The notes: a model not told the origin generated them from the letters alone. A stretch of 41,804 nt of DNA from Clostridia bacterium (GCA_030533005.1 JAUNJX010000017.1:1-41804), one strand, 5' to 3'; positions 29,592 to 37,763 are shown, counted from the stretch's first letter. A program made the numbers and translations.

Positions 29592-30401
29592 ATGGAAAAT
29601 ATGGATAACAACAAGCAAAGCATGCCCGTCCCGCCCGAGGGACAGGAGGACGACGCCAAGCGCGAGGCCAAAAGGAAGAAGCGCAGACTGATCAGCAATC
29701 TTCTCTTGGTTGCAAGCGCGCTGCTCTTTTTGGCGGGCGCCTATTCCCTGCTGCAAGCCTATGTGATACCGCCCAAGACGGATTATGTAGCGCCCCCCAC
29801 GCCCGCGCCCACCGTGGCTGCGACCCCCGCGCCTACGATTGACGTAGCCGAAACGCCCGCGCCCACGCCGGAGCCTACGCCCTATAACCTCAAGCCCGCG
29901 CGCATTTCCTTTACCACCTTGGAGCAGGTGTGCGAAATACAGCCCGTGGGCTATGTCGATCCCCAGACCAAGGAGGAGGTGGAGCCCGAGGATATGGAGC
30001 CGGGCAAATCCTACGCCATGGGCACGGTGGATTCCAACATCATCGCGGCGTGGTTCAAGTACGGCCCCGCGCCGGGGGATCGCGGCAACGCGATACTCGA
30101 CGGGCACAACCGCTGGAAGAACAAATACGGCGTGTTCAACGATCTGATCAAGCTGCAAACGGGCGACGAGATCGTCATCGAAATGGACGACGGCAGCTTT
30201 ACCTACTGGTATGTCCACGAGGTCAACAAGTTTGAGCGCGAGAGCGTGCCGCCCGAGGTGATGGAGCTGCACTGGGGCGAGGAGCCTATGCTCACCCTCA
30301 TCACCTGCACGGGCACCTTCGATTATAAGGTAGGCACGCACACGCACCGCTGCGTGGTCGTCGCCCGCATGACGCCGCCGGAGGCGCAAGGCGCGCAATA
30401 A
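29592..30401 (+). CDS. Class E/F-type sortase
   Basis: This 269-residue protein has a cytoplasmic basic N-terminus (KREAKRKKRR), one signal-anchor helix (about 33-53, LISNLLLVASALLFLAGAYSL) and a Pro/Thr-rich wall-spanning linker (about 62-96). The sortase barrel follows. The catalytic His is in LDGHNRW (about 175), Cys in LITCTGTFD (about 240) and Arg in HTHRCVVVAR near the C-terminus. The TCTGTFD form resembles class D/E/F housekeeping sortases more than SrtA or SrtB. No LPXTG substrate gene lies beside it, so it may act on surface proteins encoded elsewhere. The start ATG has no ribosome site; a second ATG three codons later is the alternative. Confidence 0.9.
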   Translation: MENMDNNKQSMPVPPEGQEDDAKREAKRKKRRLISNLLLVASALLFLAGAYSLLQAYVIPPKTDYVAPPTPAPTVAATPAPTIDVAETPAPTPEPTPYNLKPARISFTTLEQVCEIQPVGYVDPQTKEEVEPEDMEPGKSYAMGTVDSNIIAAWFKYGPAPGDRGNAILDGHNRWKNKYGVFNDLIKLQTGDEIVIEMDDGSFTYWYVHEVNKFERESVPPEVMELHWGEEPMLTLITCTGTFDYKVGTHTHRCVVVARMTPPEAQGAQ

Positions 30402-30433
30402 GATAAGACAATACCCTCATTCATAGACCGTAT

Positions 30434-30464
30434 GCCCCAAACGCTTGTGTTTGGGGCGTTTTTT
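30434..30464 (+). terminator. Intrinsic terminator of the sortase gene
   Basis: GCCCCAAAC (30434-30442), loop GCTTGT, GTTTGGGGC (30449-30457), then GTTTTTTG. The remaining 68 bp to the next gene show an AT-rich stretch and a GGAGG site but no clear promoter. Confidence 0.93.
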
Positions 30465-30532
30465 GTGTAAAATCTAAAATAGTGAGATATGGGCTTGCGA
30501 CCCGGAAAATATAAAAATCGGAGGATGCACTT

Positions 30533-31711
30533 ATGGCTGGCGTGATTTCCCGAGGAATACTTGCTCCCATCGTGCGGGAGGGCGACGACATCGTGAAGCT
30601 CGTGGCGGACGCGGTGATCGCCCAAAGCGAAAAAGAAGGCTTTTCCATTCAGGATCGTGACGTTGTGGCGGTAACGGAATCCGTCGTGGCGCGCGCGGAC
30701 AAAAACTATGCTTCGACCGATGATATCGCGGCGGATATCAAGGCGAAGTTCCCCGGCGGCACGGTGGGCGTGGTGTTCCCCATCCTCTCGCGCAACCGCT
30801 TCGCCATCTGCCTTCGCGGTATCGCGCGGGGCGCTAAAAAGGTCGTGGTGCAGCTTAGCTACCCCGCCGACGAGGTGGGCAACCATCTGATCGATGTGGA
30901 CGCGCTGGACAAGTCCGGCGTTAACCCTTGGACGGACGTACTCTCCGTCGCGGATTTCCGCAAGCACTTCGGCACACCGCTGCATCCCTTCACCAAGATG
31001 GACTATATCGCCTACTACGCCGACCTTATCCGCGAGGAGGGCGCGGAGGCGGAGATCATACTCGCCAACCACGCCGAAGCCATCCTTGCCTACACCAAGG
31101 ATGTGCTCTGCTGCGACATTCATACGCGCGAGCGCAGCAAACGGCTTATCAAGGCCGCGGGCGGCGAACGCGTTTATACCATGTGCGATGTGCTTTCCTC
31201 CCCCGTCAACGGCAGCGGCTATAACCCGGACTACGGTCTTTTGGGCTCCAACAAGGCGACCGAGAACACCATCAAGCTCTTTCCCAAGAACGCCCCCGCC
31301 GTGGCGGAGGGTATCGCGGCGCTGCTGCATGCGCGCACGGGCAAAAAAGTCGAAGCCATGGTCTATGGCGACGGCGCGTTCAAGGATCCCGTGGGTAAGA
31401 TCTGGGAGCTTGCAGACCCCGTCGTGTCCCCCGGCTTCACGGACGGCCTGGTGGGACTACCCAACGAATTAAAGCTTAAGTACCTTGCCGACAACGACTT
31501 TGCCGATCTTTCGGGCGAGGCGCTGCAAAACGCCATCCGCGCGCGCATCAAGGAAAAGGGCGATCTGATGGGGCAGATGGCGGCGCAGGGCACCACCCCG
31601 CGCAGGCTTACCGACCTTTTAGGTTCGCTGTGCGACCTCACCTCCGGCAGCGGGGATCGCGGCACGCCCATCATACTCGTGCAGAACTATTTCAGTAACT
31701 ATGCGTCGTAA
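30533..31711 (+). CDS. CofE-like (F420-0:gamma-glutamyl ligase family) protein
   Basis: This 392-residue protein carries the F420 ligase fold: GDDIVKLVADAVI and RDVVAVTESVVARA near the N-terminus, VVFPILSRNRFAICLRGIARGAKKVVVQLSYPADEVGNHLID (about 80-120), SSPVNGSGYNPDYGLLGSNKATENTIKLFP and YGDGAFKDPVGKIWELADPVVSPGF. GGAGG precedes the ATG. In methanogens and actinobacteria CofE adds glutamates to coenzyme F420. Clostridia of this kind are not known to make F420, and no other cof gene is in the window. A glutamylation or amide-forming role on another substrate is therefore likely but undefined. Confidence 0.85.
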   Translation: MAGVISRGILAPIVREGDDIVKLVADAVIAQSEKEGFSIQDRDVVAVTESVVARADKNYASTDDIAADIKAKFPGGTVGVVFPILSRNRFAICLRGIARGAKKVVVQLSYPADEVGNHLIDVDALDKSGVNPWTDVLSVADFRKHFGTPLHPFTKMDYIAYYADLIREEGAEAEIILANHAEAILAYTKDVLCCDIHTRERSKRLIKAAGGERVYTMCDVLSSPVNGSGYNPDYGLLGSNKATENTIKLFPKNAPAVAEGIAALLHARTGKKVEAMVYGDGAFKDPVGKIWELADPVVSPGFTDGLVGLPNELKLKYLADNDFADLSGEALQNAIRARIKEKGDLMGQMAAQGTTPRRLTDLLGSLCDLTSGSGDRGTPIILVQNYFSNYAS

Positions 31712-31722
31712 AACAACGAGAG

Positions 31723-31758
31723 AAAAGGGCTGTTCGCTAAATGGCGAGTAGCCCTTTT
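31723..31758 (+). terminator. Intrinsic terminator after the CofE-like gene
   Basis: AAAAGGGCT (31723-31731) and AGCCCTTTT (31750-31758) form a 9-bp stem with an inner CGC/GCG pair. The A and T ends allow function in both directions. It marks the left border of the A+T-rich island. Confidence 0.8.
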
Positions 31759-31789
31759 GTGGTGAAGTTGAAAGGGATGATGTTCATAA

Positions 31790-32563
31790 ATGAATTTGGA
31801 ATTTAATTTGACGCTTGCAGAAGGATATAAGAGCAAATCGCAGATTTCGAGACGGGTTACGGAAGGTTGGATTGCTGCGAGCATGTACTGTCCTAGATGC
31901 GGACATGCTCCGGTAAAGCAATTTGCCAACAATAAACCGGTTGCTGATTTCTTCTGTGAAGCATGCGCTAGTGAATTTGAGTTGAAAAGTAAAGCTAACA
32001 AGTTAGGCAACACAATCGCTGATGGCGCATATGACACAATGATTGAACGCATCACAAGCAACGCCAATCCAGATTTTTTCTTTTTAGGATATAATCGAAA
32101 AACGATGAAAGTGAAAGAACTAATTGTCGTTCCTAAATGTTTCTTTGTTCCATCCATCATAAAAAAGAGAACACCACTGAACGCAGATGCCCGCAGGGCG
32201 GGCTGGACTGGTTGTAATATCTTAATCAGTAAAATCCCGCGGCAAGGAAGAATCCCGATTATTGTAGACGAAATAGAACGATCTAAAGAAAGCGTAATAC
32301 ACCAATTAAGCAAAGCAAAGCGATTTGAAACCTATGACGTTGAAGGGCGAGGGTGGCTTTTTGACGTGCTAAATTGTTTGAACGAAATTACGGAAGATGT
32401 GTTTTCATTACAAGATGTGTATGCTTTCTCAAAAATTCTTTCGCAAAAGCATCCACAGAATAACAATGTTGAAGCAAAAATACGTCAACAACTACAGATG
32501 CTGCGGGATAAAGACTACATAGAATTCTTGGGAAAAGGACAATATAGAAAAGTAAATAATTAA
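31790..32563 (+). CDS. dpnC: DpnI-family methyl-directed restriction endonuclease
   Basis: This 257-residue protein matches DpnI along its whole length (254 residues in pneumococcus). The PD-(D/E)XK residues fall at the same numbers as in DpnI: Asp53 in PVADFFC, Glu64 and Lys66 in EFELKSK. The zinc site is also at the same numbers (Cys34, Cys37, Cys56, Cys59). ARRAGWTGCNI (about 144-154) and the C-terminal winged helix ending KIRQQLQMLRDKDYIEFLGKGQYRKV are conserved. DpnI cuts GATC methylated on adenine, with both domains reading the methyl group. No dpnD or DNA methyltransferase is adjacent, as expected for an enzyme that attacks Dam-modified foreign DNA. The gene is clearly A+T-rich compared with its neighbours, which indicates horizontal acquisition. 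It implies the host does not methylate GATC. Confidence 0.95.
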   Translation: MNLEFNLTLAEGYKSKSQISRRVTEGWIAASMYCPRCGHAPVKQFANNKPVADFFCEACASEFELKSKANKLGNTIADGAYDTMIERITSNANPDFFFLGYNRKTMKVKELIVVPKCFFVPSIIKKRTPLNADARRAGWTGCNILISKIPRQGRIPIIVDEIERSKESVIHQLSKAKRFETYDVEGRGWLFDVLNCLNEITEDVFSLQDVYAFSKILSQKHPQNNNVEAKIRQQLQMLRDKDYIEFLGKGQYRKVNN

Positions 32564-32585
32564 CGAGAAACGGAAGTCGTTTTTA
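32562..32585 (+). terminator. Weak terminator-like hairpin after the DpnI gene
   Basis: AACGA (32562-32566) and TCGTT (32577-32581) with TTTT to 32584. The stem is only 5 bp and overlaps the stop codon of the convergent XRE gene. Confidence 0.4.
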
Positions 32586-32804
32586 ATGCATATCCTTCTC
32601 CCGCCCCAGCAGCCAATCCACGGAGACCTCTAAAATATCTGCCAGCGCGTTTAATTCGTAATCGAAAACGGGGCGCTTCTGTCCTTCGAGCAAGGATAAG
32701 GCGGGTATGCTGATATCAATACCTTCCGTTTGCAAGTGCGCCAAAAGCTCAACCTGCTTCATGCCGAGACGGCGGCGGGCTTGGGTGACGCGTGCACCGA
32801 TCAT
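32583..32804 (-). CDS. Small XRE-family transcriptional regulator
   Basis: This 73-residue protein is a single Cro/CI-type helix-turn-helix: MIGARVTQARRRLGMKQVELLAHL, then IDISIPALSLLEGQKRP as the recognition region, and a closing helix ELNALADILEVSVDWLLGREK. An in-frame upstream ATG at 32933 would add 43 residues of A+T-rich, non-conserved sequence across the promoter region, so the start at 32804 is preferred. It is convergent with the DpnI gene and divergent from an 86-residue gene, with paired operator-like repeats between them. It probably regulates itself and that neighbour. Confidence 0.82.
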   Translation of the reverse strand: MIGARVTQARRRLGMKQVELLAHLQTEGIDISIPALSLLEGQKRPVFDYELNALADILEVSVDWLLGREKDMH

Positions 32805-32883
32805 ATTCTTGTTTCCAAGCGCGAGTTTTCTCGTGTTCAAAGTAAAGCATCCATCCTTGCAGATAGTATATGAGAAAAGATGC

Positions 32884-32938
32884 TTTTCAAATTTGCTAAT
32901 GCCAAATATAATAACTATATTTAGTAAAGCCAAATTTG
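32884..32938. promoter_or_regulatory. Divergent promoter region with paired operator-like repeats
   Basis: For the plus strand, TTTTCA (32884-32889), a 17-bp spacer and TATAAT (32907-32912) lie upstream of the 86-residue gene. Two 16-bp direct repeats, TTTGCTAATGCCAAAT (32892-32907) and TTTAGTAAAGCCAAAT (32920-32935), match at 13 of 16 positions, and each is associated with a CAAATTTG palindrome (32888-32895 and 32931-32938). They cover the plus-strand spacer and the region after its -10, which fits repression by the adjacent XRE protein. The minus strand has TTGAAA followed by TACTAT at 16 bp. Confidence 0.6.
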
Positions 32939-32946
32939 GAGGCGTT

Positions 32947-33207
32947 ATGAAATGTATGGATTTTGATGATGCGTTACCGATAGAAGTGCGCAGAGCAGTG
33001 CATGAAACCGAAGTCTGCCAGCAGTTTCTTTTAGCGCGTCAGCGCGTGGGCGCGCTTGCGGAAAGCATACTCCAATCCGGCAGCACGCTGCATGATTCCG
33101 TCCTCGTGGAAGAAACAAAAAAGCTGGAGCGTATGGCGGATGCGCTGTCCGACGCGATCAGGGAATGTGCCTACGCGCAGTTTTATCAAGAGGAGTTTGG
33201 CAGATAA
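32947..33207 (+). CDS. Small hypothetical protein, 86 residues
   Basis: GGAGG lies five bases before the ATG. The protein is acidic and mostly helical (LPIEVRRAVHETEVCQQFLLARQRVGALAESILQ; SVLVEETKKLERMADALSDAIREC) with no signal peptide or membrane segment. I do not recognise a family. It is divergent from the XRE regulator and shares its operator region, an arrangement seen in small toxin-antitoxin and phage-derived cassettes, but no toxin signature is visible. It ends 15 bp before a strong terminator. Confidence 0.72.
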   Translation: MKCMDFDDALPIEVRRAVHETEVCQQFLLARQRVGALAESILQSGSTLHDSVLVEETKKLERMADALSDAIRECAYAQFYQEEFGR

Positions 33208-33222
33208 TGCCATACGCAGAAA

Positions 33223-33246
33223 CCGACCCCCGCATGCGGGGGTCGG
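33223..33246. terminator. Bidirectional hairpin between convergent genes
   Basis: CCGACCCCCGC (33223-33233) and GCGGGGGTCGG (33236-33246) form a perfect 11-bp stem. Only short T-runs follow on either side (TTT on the minus strand), so it is a strong stem but an imperfect intrinsic terminator. It lies between the 86-residue gene and the convergent DUF4956 gene. Confidence 0.7.
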
Positions 33247-33274
33247 CGCGCACATACGATCTTTTTCGCAGCCC

Positions 33275-33925
33275 TTACGCCACGATGTCCCCCTGATGGG
33301 AAATGAGCGTGGCGTCGTACACGCCCTCCACGCGAAGGAGCTTTTCGACAAAGCCCGTTTCGCTCTCCTTGAGGCGCAGCTCCAGCGTCAGCTCGATGCC
33401 GTCGCGCTGCACGGTCTTGGATTTTAAGCGGCTGTTGGGCAGCTGCTTCATCATGGCGCGCACCTGCTGGCTCGCGCCCTCGTGATAGTGGAGGATGAGA
33501 AGGTAGGAGGAGCTGCTGCCGATCTTGGTGACGGAAAGCACGATCAGGATCACGCCGATGCAAAGTGCAGAGATGATCGCCACATCATAAAAGCGCGTGC
33601 CGATGGCGATGCCCTCGCCCACCGCCCAGAACATGAACACCGTATCCACCGGATCCTTGACCGCCGTGCGGAAGCGGATGATGGACAAGGCGCCCACCAT
33701 ACCAAGCGACAGCGTGAGGTTGTTGTTGATGAGCATGAGCATGAGCGCCGTAACAAGGGTCAGCATCACGAGGCTGACGTTGAAGTTGCGCGAATACATG
33801 ACGCCGCCGAAGGACTTCTTATAGATAAAGAAGATGAACAGGCCGACCAATAGCGCGATCCCCAGCGTGAGCAGCACCTGCAGCGGGCTTAACGTGCTTG
33901 AAATAAAGCTCTTGATGATATCCAT
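33275..33925 (-). CDS. DUF4956 membrane protein
   Basis: This 216-residue protein has about four membrane helices (residues about 15-35, 48-66, 70-88 and 112-130). It contains the family block SRNFNVSLVMLTLVTALMLMLINNNLTLSLGMVGALSIIRFRTAVKDPVDT, in which the loop SIIRFRTAVKDP is the most conserved part. A soluble ferredoxin-like C-terminus follows (about 140-216). The DUF4956 family is commonly encoded beside VTC-domain and CotH proteins, as here. A partner or transport role with polyphosphate or phosphorylated coat proteins has been suggested by context only. Confidence 0.88.
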   Translation of the reverse strand: MDIIKSFISSTLSPLQVLLTLGIALLVGLFIFFIYKKSFGGVMYSRNFNVSLVMLTLVTALMLMLINNNLTLSLGMVGALSIIRFRTAVKDPVDTVFMFWAVGEGIAIGTRFYDVAIISALCIGVILIVLSVTKIGSSSSYLLILHYHEGASQQVRAMMKQLPNSRLKSKTVQRDGIELTLELRLKESETGFVEKLLRVEGVYDATLISHQGDIVA

Positions 33926-33977
33926 GGTGATTTCCTCCCAAGTCGTATGGTTTGCGTGATCGAAGCGGCGGCTTCGG

Positions 33978-34682
33978 TTAGAGTTCGTACTTGCGGCACA
34001 GGCAGTATTTGCTGATAGCGGACTGCTGCGCGCTGCCCGTTTGCAAAAGCGAGCGGATATAGGTGGAGAGGTAGCGGTTAAATTTGACCTCCATCACCAT
34101 GTCGTACCCGTCGATGACGGGATAGGTGACGATAGCGGGGTTAAAAAGATCGACGCTGCGATAGCCCGTGCGGATGCTTTTGTCAAAGGTGACGCGCACA
34201 TCCTCCAAGGGGAAAACGTAGGGCTCGCGCAGGTAGTCTACAATGACGACCGGCCTCAGCCCGCCCGCAAACGCGCCGAACATGACCTTGGCAAAGGGCT
34301 CGGGGTGCTCCATGAGGAAGCTGTATTCGCCGCCTATGAGCGCTTCCGCCTCGTCGCGGGTCAGCGAGAGGGAATCCTTGAGGATGTAGCCCTCCTTTTT
34401 ATGCTTGCGCTCCAGCTTGATGACGTCGTCGCGCATGTTGTAGATGCGGATGCGATACTTGTCACGGTTGTCCATGCCGTCGAGCTTGGTGCGCAGCGCG
34501 CTGTCGTCATAATCGTCGAAATAAAGGCTACGGATAAAATATTCGCCGCCGTTTTTCCGGGCGTTCTCGTCCGGCTCCATGGCGTGACGCAGACGCTGAT
34601 GGAGCAGGGTGTATTCGCCCTGATTGAGATAATATTTCAGCTCGTGCCGGTAGGCGGGCATTTTCTGTTTTGCATCGCTCAC
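33978..34682 (-). CDS. VTC-domain (polyphosphate polymerase fold) protein
   Basis: This 234-residue protein covers the VTC catalytic tunnel: YRHELKYYLN at the start, RSLYFDDYDDSALRTKLDG, KYRIRIYN, IKLERKHKKEGYILKDS, RPVVIVDYLREPYV, VRVTFDKSIRTG and VMEVKFN. The basic and acidic tunnel residues that bind phosphate chains and the metal are intact. It has no membrane part; the DUF4956 protein probably supplies that. The start is read as GTG at 34682, which overlaps the cotH stop (GTGA) and has AGGAGG about ten bases upstream. An ATG seven codons later (34661) has no site. Synthesis of polyphosphate from ATP is known for eukaryotic VTC4; the bacterial activity is inferred. Confidence 0.88.
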   Translation of the reverse strand: MSDAKQKMPAYRHELKYYLNQGEYTLLHQRLRHAMEPDENARKNGGEYFIRSLYFDDYDDSALRTKLDGMDNRDKYRIRIYNMRDDVIKLERKHKKEGYILKDSLSLTRDEAEALIGGEYSFLMEHPEPFAKVMFGAFAGGLRPVVIVDYLREPYVFPLEDVRVTFDKSIRTGYRSVDLFNPAIVTYPVIDGYDMVMEVKFNRYLSTYIRSLLQTGSAQQSAISKYCLCRKYEL

Positions 34683-37600
34683 GCGCCGAACACCTCCTGC
34701 ATATAGGCGTCGGAAAGGGAGAATTCCGACTGGAACTGCGCGCGAAGCGAAGCCTCCCGCCCCGTCGCAAAGTCGTGCAGCCGCTTGATCTCGCTTTGGA
34801 ACCTGTCGTAGTCCCCAAGGCACTCCGCAAGCTGCTTGACGCCCATAAAGGTCTCTTGATTGAACTTTTCGCGCTCCCGCTTGATCTCCGGCTCCACGAT
34901 CGCGTAAAGCTCGTCGATACGCGCGTTCACACGCTCTGCATTATACACGTTTTGCAGCATATACGCAAATCTGCGGATAAACGCGTCCCGCCATTCGCTG
35001 TTTTTAAGAAGCGCGTTAAACAGGTCGGACAGCGGCTTGCTGCTCTCCCGCCGGTAGGCGAGCGTCTTGTGGGAGGCGTCGCGCATGCTCCAGCAGAAAT
35101 CATAGTAGATAAAGCGCCATTTGCCATTGGGCAGCTTATAGTATTGCACGTTCCATGTGTCCGTGTTGGCAGACCATATTTCGGCGATCATGTAATCCGC
35201 AAAGCTCTCTACATCCACCTGCCCCGCCACATGCTCGTACGCCGCCTTTTGGGAAAGATCATGGGCTTTTACATATTCCATCAGGTCGTTCCATTCGTCC
35301 GCCGTGCCGTGGCTCACGCGCGTGCTGCTCTTGACAAGGTCAAGGTTCATCGCGTCCTCCACGCCCTCGTGCTGGGCGACAAAGAAGCGGCTGCGCTTTT
35401 CCTTGAGGAAGTAAACGCCCCAGTATTCGCCGTTGAGATAGAGCACATAGGGCTTGTACGCCTGCACGAGTATGTGCGCGTCCGTGCCCTCCAATAAGCC
35501 TGTGGCAAGCTCGTCCCGAATTTTCGAGTAGTTCTGATCCTGTGCGCCCGCGCGAAGGGTGAGGGACTTGTATTCCGTATACGGGCGGTTTGCAAAAAAC
35601 GCGTAGGCCATGCGATCCGCCCCGTAGGTGTCCCGCGCGATGATGTTGAAGCCCTTTTGCGCGCGGCCTCTGCCGTAGGCGCCCGCGATGCGCATGTCGA
35701 TATCCTGCGAGAACACCGCCGTGCCCGCGTCGTCGCAGATGGAGAAGTTGCCGCCGCGCGTCCACGCCGCTTGATCCTGCTCGCTCGTTTTGCCCTTATA
35801 AAAGTTGGAGCTGACCAGCATGTCCGTATAATTGGTGGTGTTTTCGTCGTAATTATCGCCAAAGGCATAGATACCATTCTGCCCGTCCCAAAGGTTTGCG
35901 GGGTCCGTCACAAGACACGCGATGGGCAGCGCGTGATCGGCGTTGTCGCTCTTTAATAGGAAGGTGCCCGTGGAGGTTCCGCCCGTGAGACAATCGGATT
36001 TGGTCGCCATGGCGCGGATGACGGTGTTCTTTTCCACCGGAATGGGGCTTTCATAGACCGGGCTTGCGTCCGTGGGCGTGGTACAGTCCAGCGTGTAGTG
36101 GATGGTCTCGCCGTCGTTTGCGGAAAGCGCTACGGCCTGCGCCGCGTCGTATACGCCGGGCTTGATGGAAAACTGCGGGGCCGCGGTGACGCCCGCGTAC
36201 CCGTCCGCGCCGTTTTCCTGCCCCGGCGTGCCCAGCTTATAGTAGCGTATCTGGCCGTCCGGCGCGCGGCCGCAGCTCACGTCCGGCAAAAAGGAGCCGG
36301 CAGACAGCTTGTCTAAAAGCCGCCCCTCGGGATCAAATAAATACAGCGTCTCCCCCGTGGAGGAGATGAAAAAATTCAGCCTCAGATTTTTTTTTTGAAC
36401 CGCGTTCGCGTCAAAGCTGATGGAGTTGGCGGAGACCCCGTCGCCCGTGGCATAGAGCAAAAGGCGCTCGCCCGGCTCGATGGAGATGTTCGGGAATACC
36501 CACTTGGCGGGGTTCGTTACGCTGTTGGACACGGCGTAGCCCGAAAGGTTGATAGCCTCCGCGCCGCTGTTATAAAGCTCCGCCCAGTCGGGATAGGTCT
36601 TGTCAAGAGAGAGAGAGGTGCGGTTGCTGCCCATCATCTCGGAAAAATGCAGGGCGTTTAGCGGCTTGACGTTTGCTTCCACGAACTGCGTATAGCCCGC
36701 GTCCGTGTTGGGATATCCCGGCGTGGGGCGGGCAGTGAGGGTGAAATCCCCCGTGCCGTCCGGCATGCGCGCGCAGCTTACGTCGGCCTCCTGACGCTCG
36801 TAGCGGACGCTGTCGATGATGCGACCCTTGGGATCGGATAAAACCACGTCCTCCTCGTAGGCGCTAAGGGAAAAGGGCACATGCAGCTCGCCCTCCTCCA
36901 GCGTCGTCTGGTTGCCGGAGCAAAAGAGCACAAGATAGCCGTTTGCGGGTATGCTCGTCCCGTCAGGCAGCGCGTATTTGAGAGGCTGCGCCTCGCTGTC
37001 GGACAGGCCAAAGCCCGAAAGATCGATAGGGGCGGACGTGGCGTTATACAGCTCCACCCAGTCCGAAAACAGGCCGTGCATGTCCGAAAGCACGGATTTG
37101 TTGCTCGCCATGAATTCGTTGATGTAAAGGCCGATATCCTCGCCCGTTTCCACACTGGCCTGATACGCCGCGATGCCGTCGGGCGTGTTGGGGTAGCCGG
37201 GGCTGGGCGCCATATCCTCCCACGCGCCCGCGTCCGTGCGGGCAAGCGTGTGACCGGCGAGCGCTGCGCGAAGCTGCATGCTCTCGATCACCGTGCCCGT
37301 GGTCTCATAGAGGATAAGCTCCTCCGTCGCGGATATTTTAAAGGAAGCGTGCCAATTATCCGTCTCCTCGCCCGAACAGTACACCACGAAGAAGCCGCCG
37401 GGCTCGATCACCGTGCCCTGCGGAACGACATACTTGGCGCCGGAGAGAAAATCGTCGGACAGGCCGTAGCCCGAAATGTCCACAGCCGCGTCCGAGGTGT
37501 TGCAAAGCTCCACCCAGTCGGGAAAATCGCCGTATTCGTCCGCGACGGCGCCCTTGTTGCTCGCCATGATCTCGTTGAGCACCACGCGGGGCTGCACGCT

Positions 37601-37711
37601 CGTTTCCGTGCCGCCGCGATGGGTCAGATAAAAAACCACCGCCGCGATCAGCGCCGCCACGAGGATGATAAGCCATATGACCCTAGAAAGGTTTGCGCGC
37701 GTTCGTATCAA
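34679..37711 (-). CDS. CotH-type kinase with lamin-tail domains, membrane-anchored
   Basis: This protein of about 1010 residues begins IRTRANLSRVIWLIILVAALIAAVVFYL, a signal anchor. Three lamin-tail domains follow, each with the pattern NE(I/F)MASN or SEMMGSN...DWVELYN...GYGLSD (about 40-145, 190-300 and 350-460). An FN3/chitobiase-like segment (about 490-580; FSIKPGVYDAAQAVALSANDGETIHYTLD) precedes the CotH kinase domain (about 595-1000). The kinase shows RIAGAYGRGRAQKGFNI, EYWGVYFLKEK and FIYYDFCWSM, whose Asp probably binds metal. CotH proteins phosphorylate spore coat proteins; this one would act outside the membrane. The start is taken as TTG at 37711, because a TATAAT promoter lies inside the only longer ATG-initiated frame (37837). 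Confidence 0.85.
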   Translation of the reverse strand: MIRTRANLSRVIWLIILVAALIAAVVFYLTHRGGTETSVQPRVVLNEIMASNKGAVADEYGDFPDWVELCNTSDAAVDISGYGLSDDFLSGAKYVVPQGTVIEPGGFFVVYCSGEETDNWHASFKISATEELILYETTGTVIESMQLRAALAGHTLARTDAGAWEDMAPSPGYPNTPDGIAAYQASVETGEDIGLYINEFMASNKSVLSDMHGLFSDWVELYNATSAPIDLSGFGLSDSEAQPLKYALPDGTSIPANGYLVLFCSGNQTTLEEGELHVPFSLSAYEEDVVLSDPKGRIIDSVRYERQEADVSCARMPDGTGDFTLTARPTPGYPNTDAGYTQFVEANVKPLNALHFSEMMGSNRTSLSLDKTYPDWAELYNSGAEAINLSGYAVSNSVTNPAKWVFPNISIEPGERLLLYATGDGVSANSISFDANAVQKKNLRLNFFISSTGETLYLFDPEGRLLDKLSAGSFLPDVSCGRAPDGQIRYYKLGTPGQENGADGYAGVTAAPQFSIKPGVYDAAQAVALSANDGETIHYTLDCTTPTDASPVYESPIPVEKNTVIRAMATKSDCLTGGTSTGTFLLKSDNADHALPIACLVTDPANLWDGQNGIYAFGDNYDENTTNYTDMLVSSNFYKGKTSEQDQAAWTRGGNFSICDDAGTAVFSQDIDMRIAGAYGRGRAQKGFNIIARDTYGADRMAYAFFANRPYTEYKSLTLRAGAQDQNYSKIRDELATGLLEGTDAHILVQAYKPYVLYLNGEYWGVYFLKEKRSRFFVAQHEGVEDAMNLDLVKSSTRVSHGTADEWNDLMEYVKAHDLSQKAAYEHVAGQVDVESFADYMIAEIWSANTDTWNVQYYKLPNGKWRFIYYDFCWSMRDASHKTLAYRRESSKPLSDLFNALLKNSEWRDAFIRRFAYMLQNVYNAERVNARIDELYAIVEPEIKREREKFNQETFMGVKQLAECLGDYDRFQSEIKRLHDFATGREASLRAQFQSEFSLSDAYMQEVFGA

Positions 37712-37763
37712 AAAAACCTTCGTCCTTTGCGTGTTTTCAGGCTTCCTATTCAAGAAGCAACCT

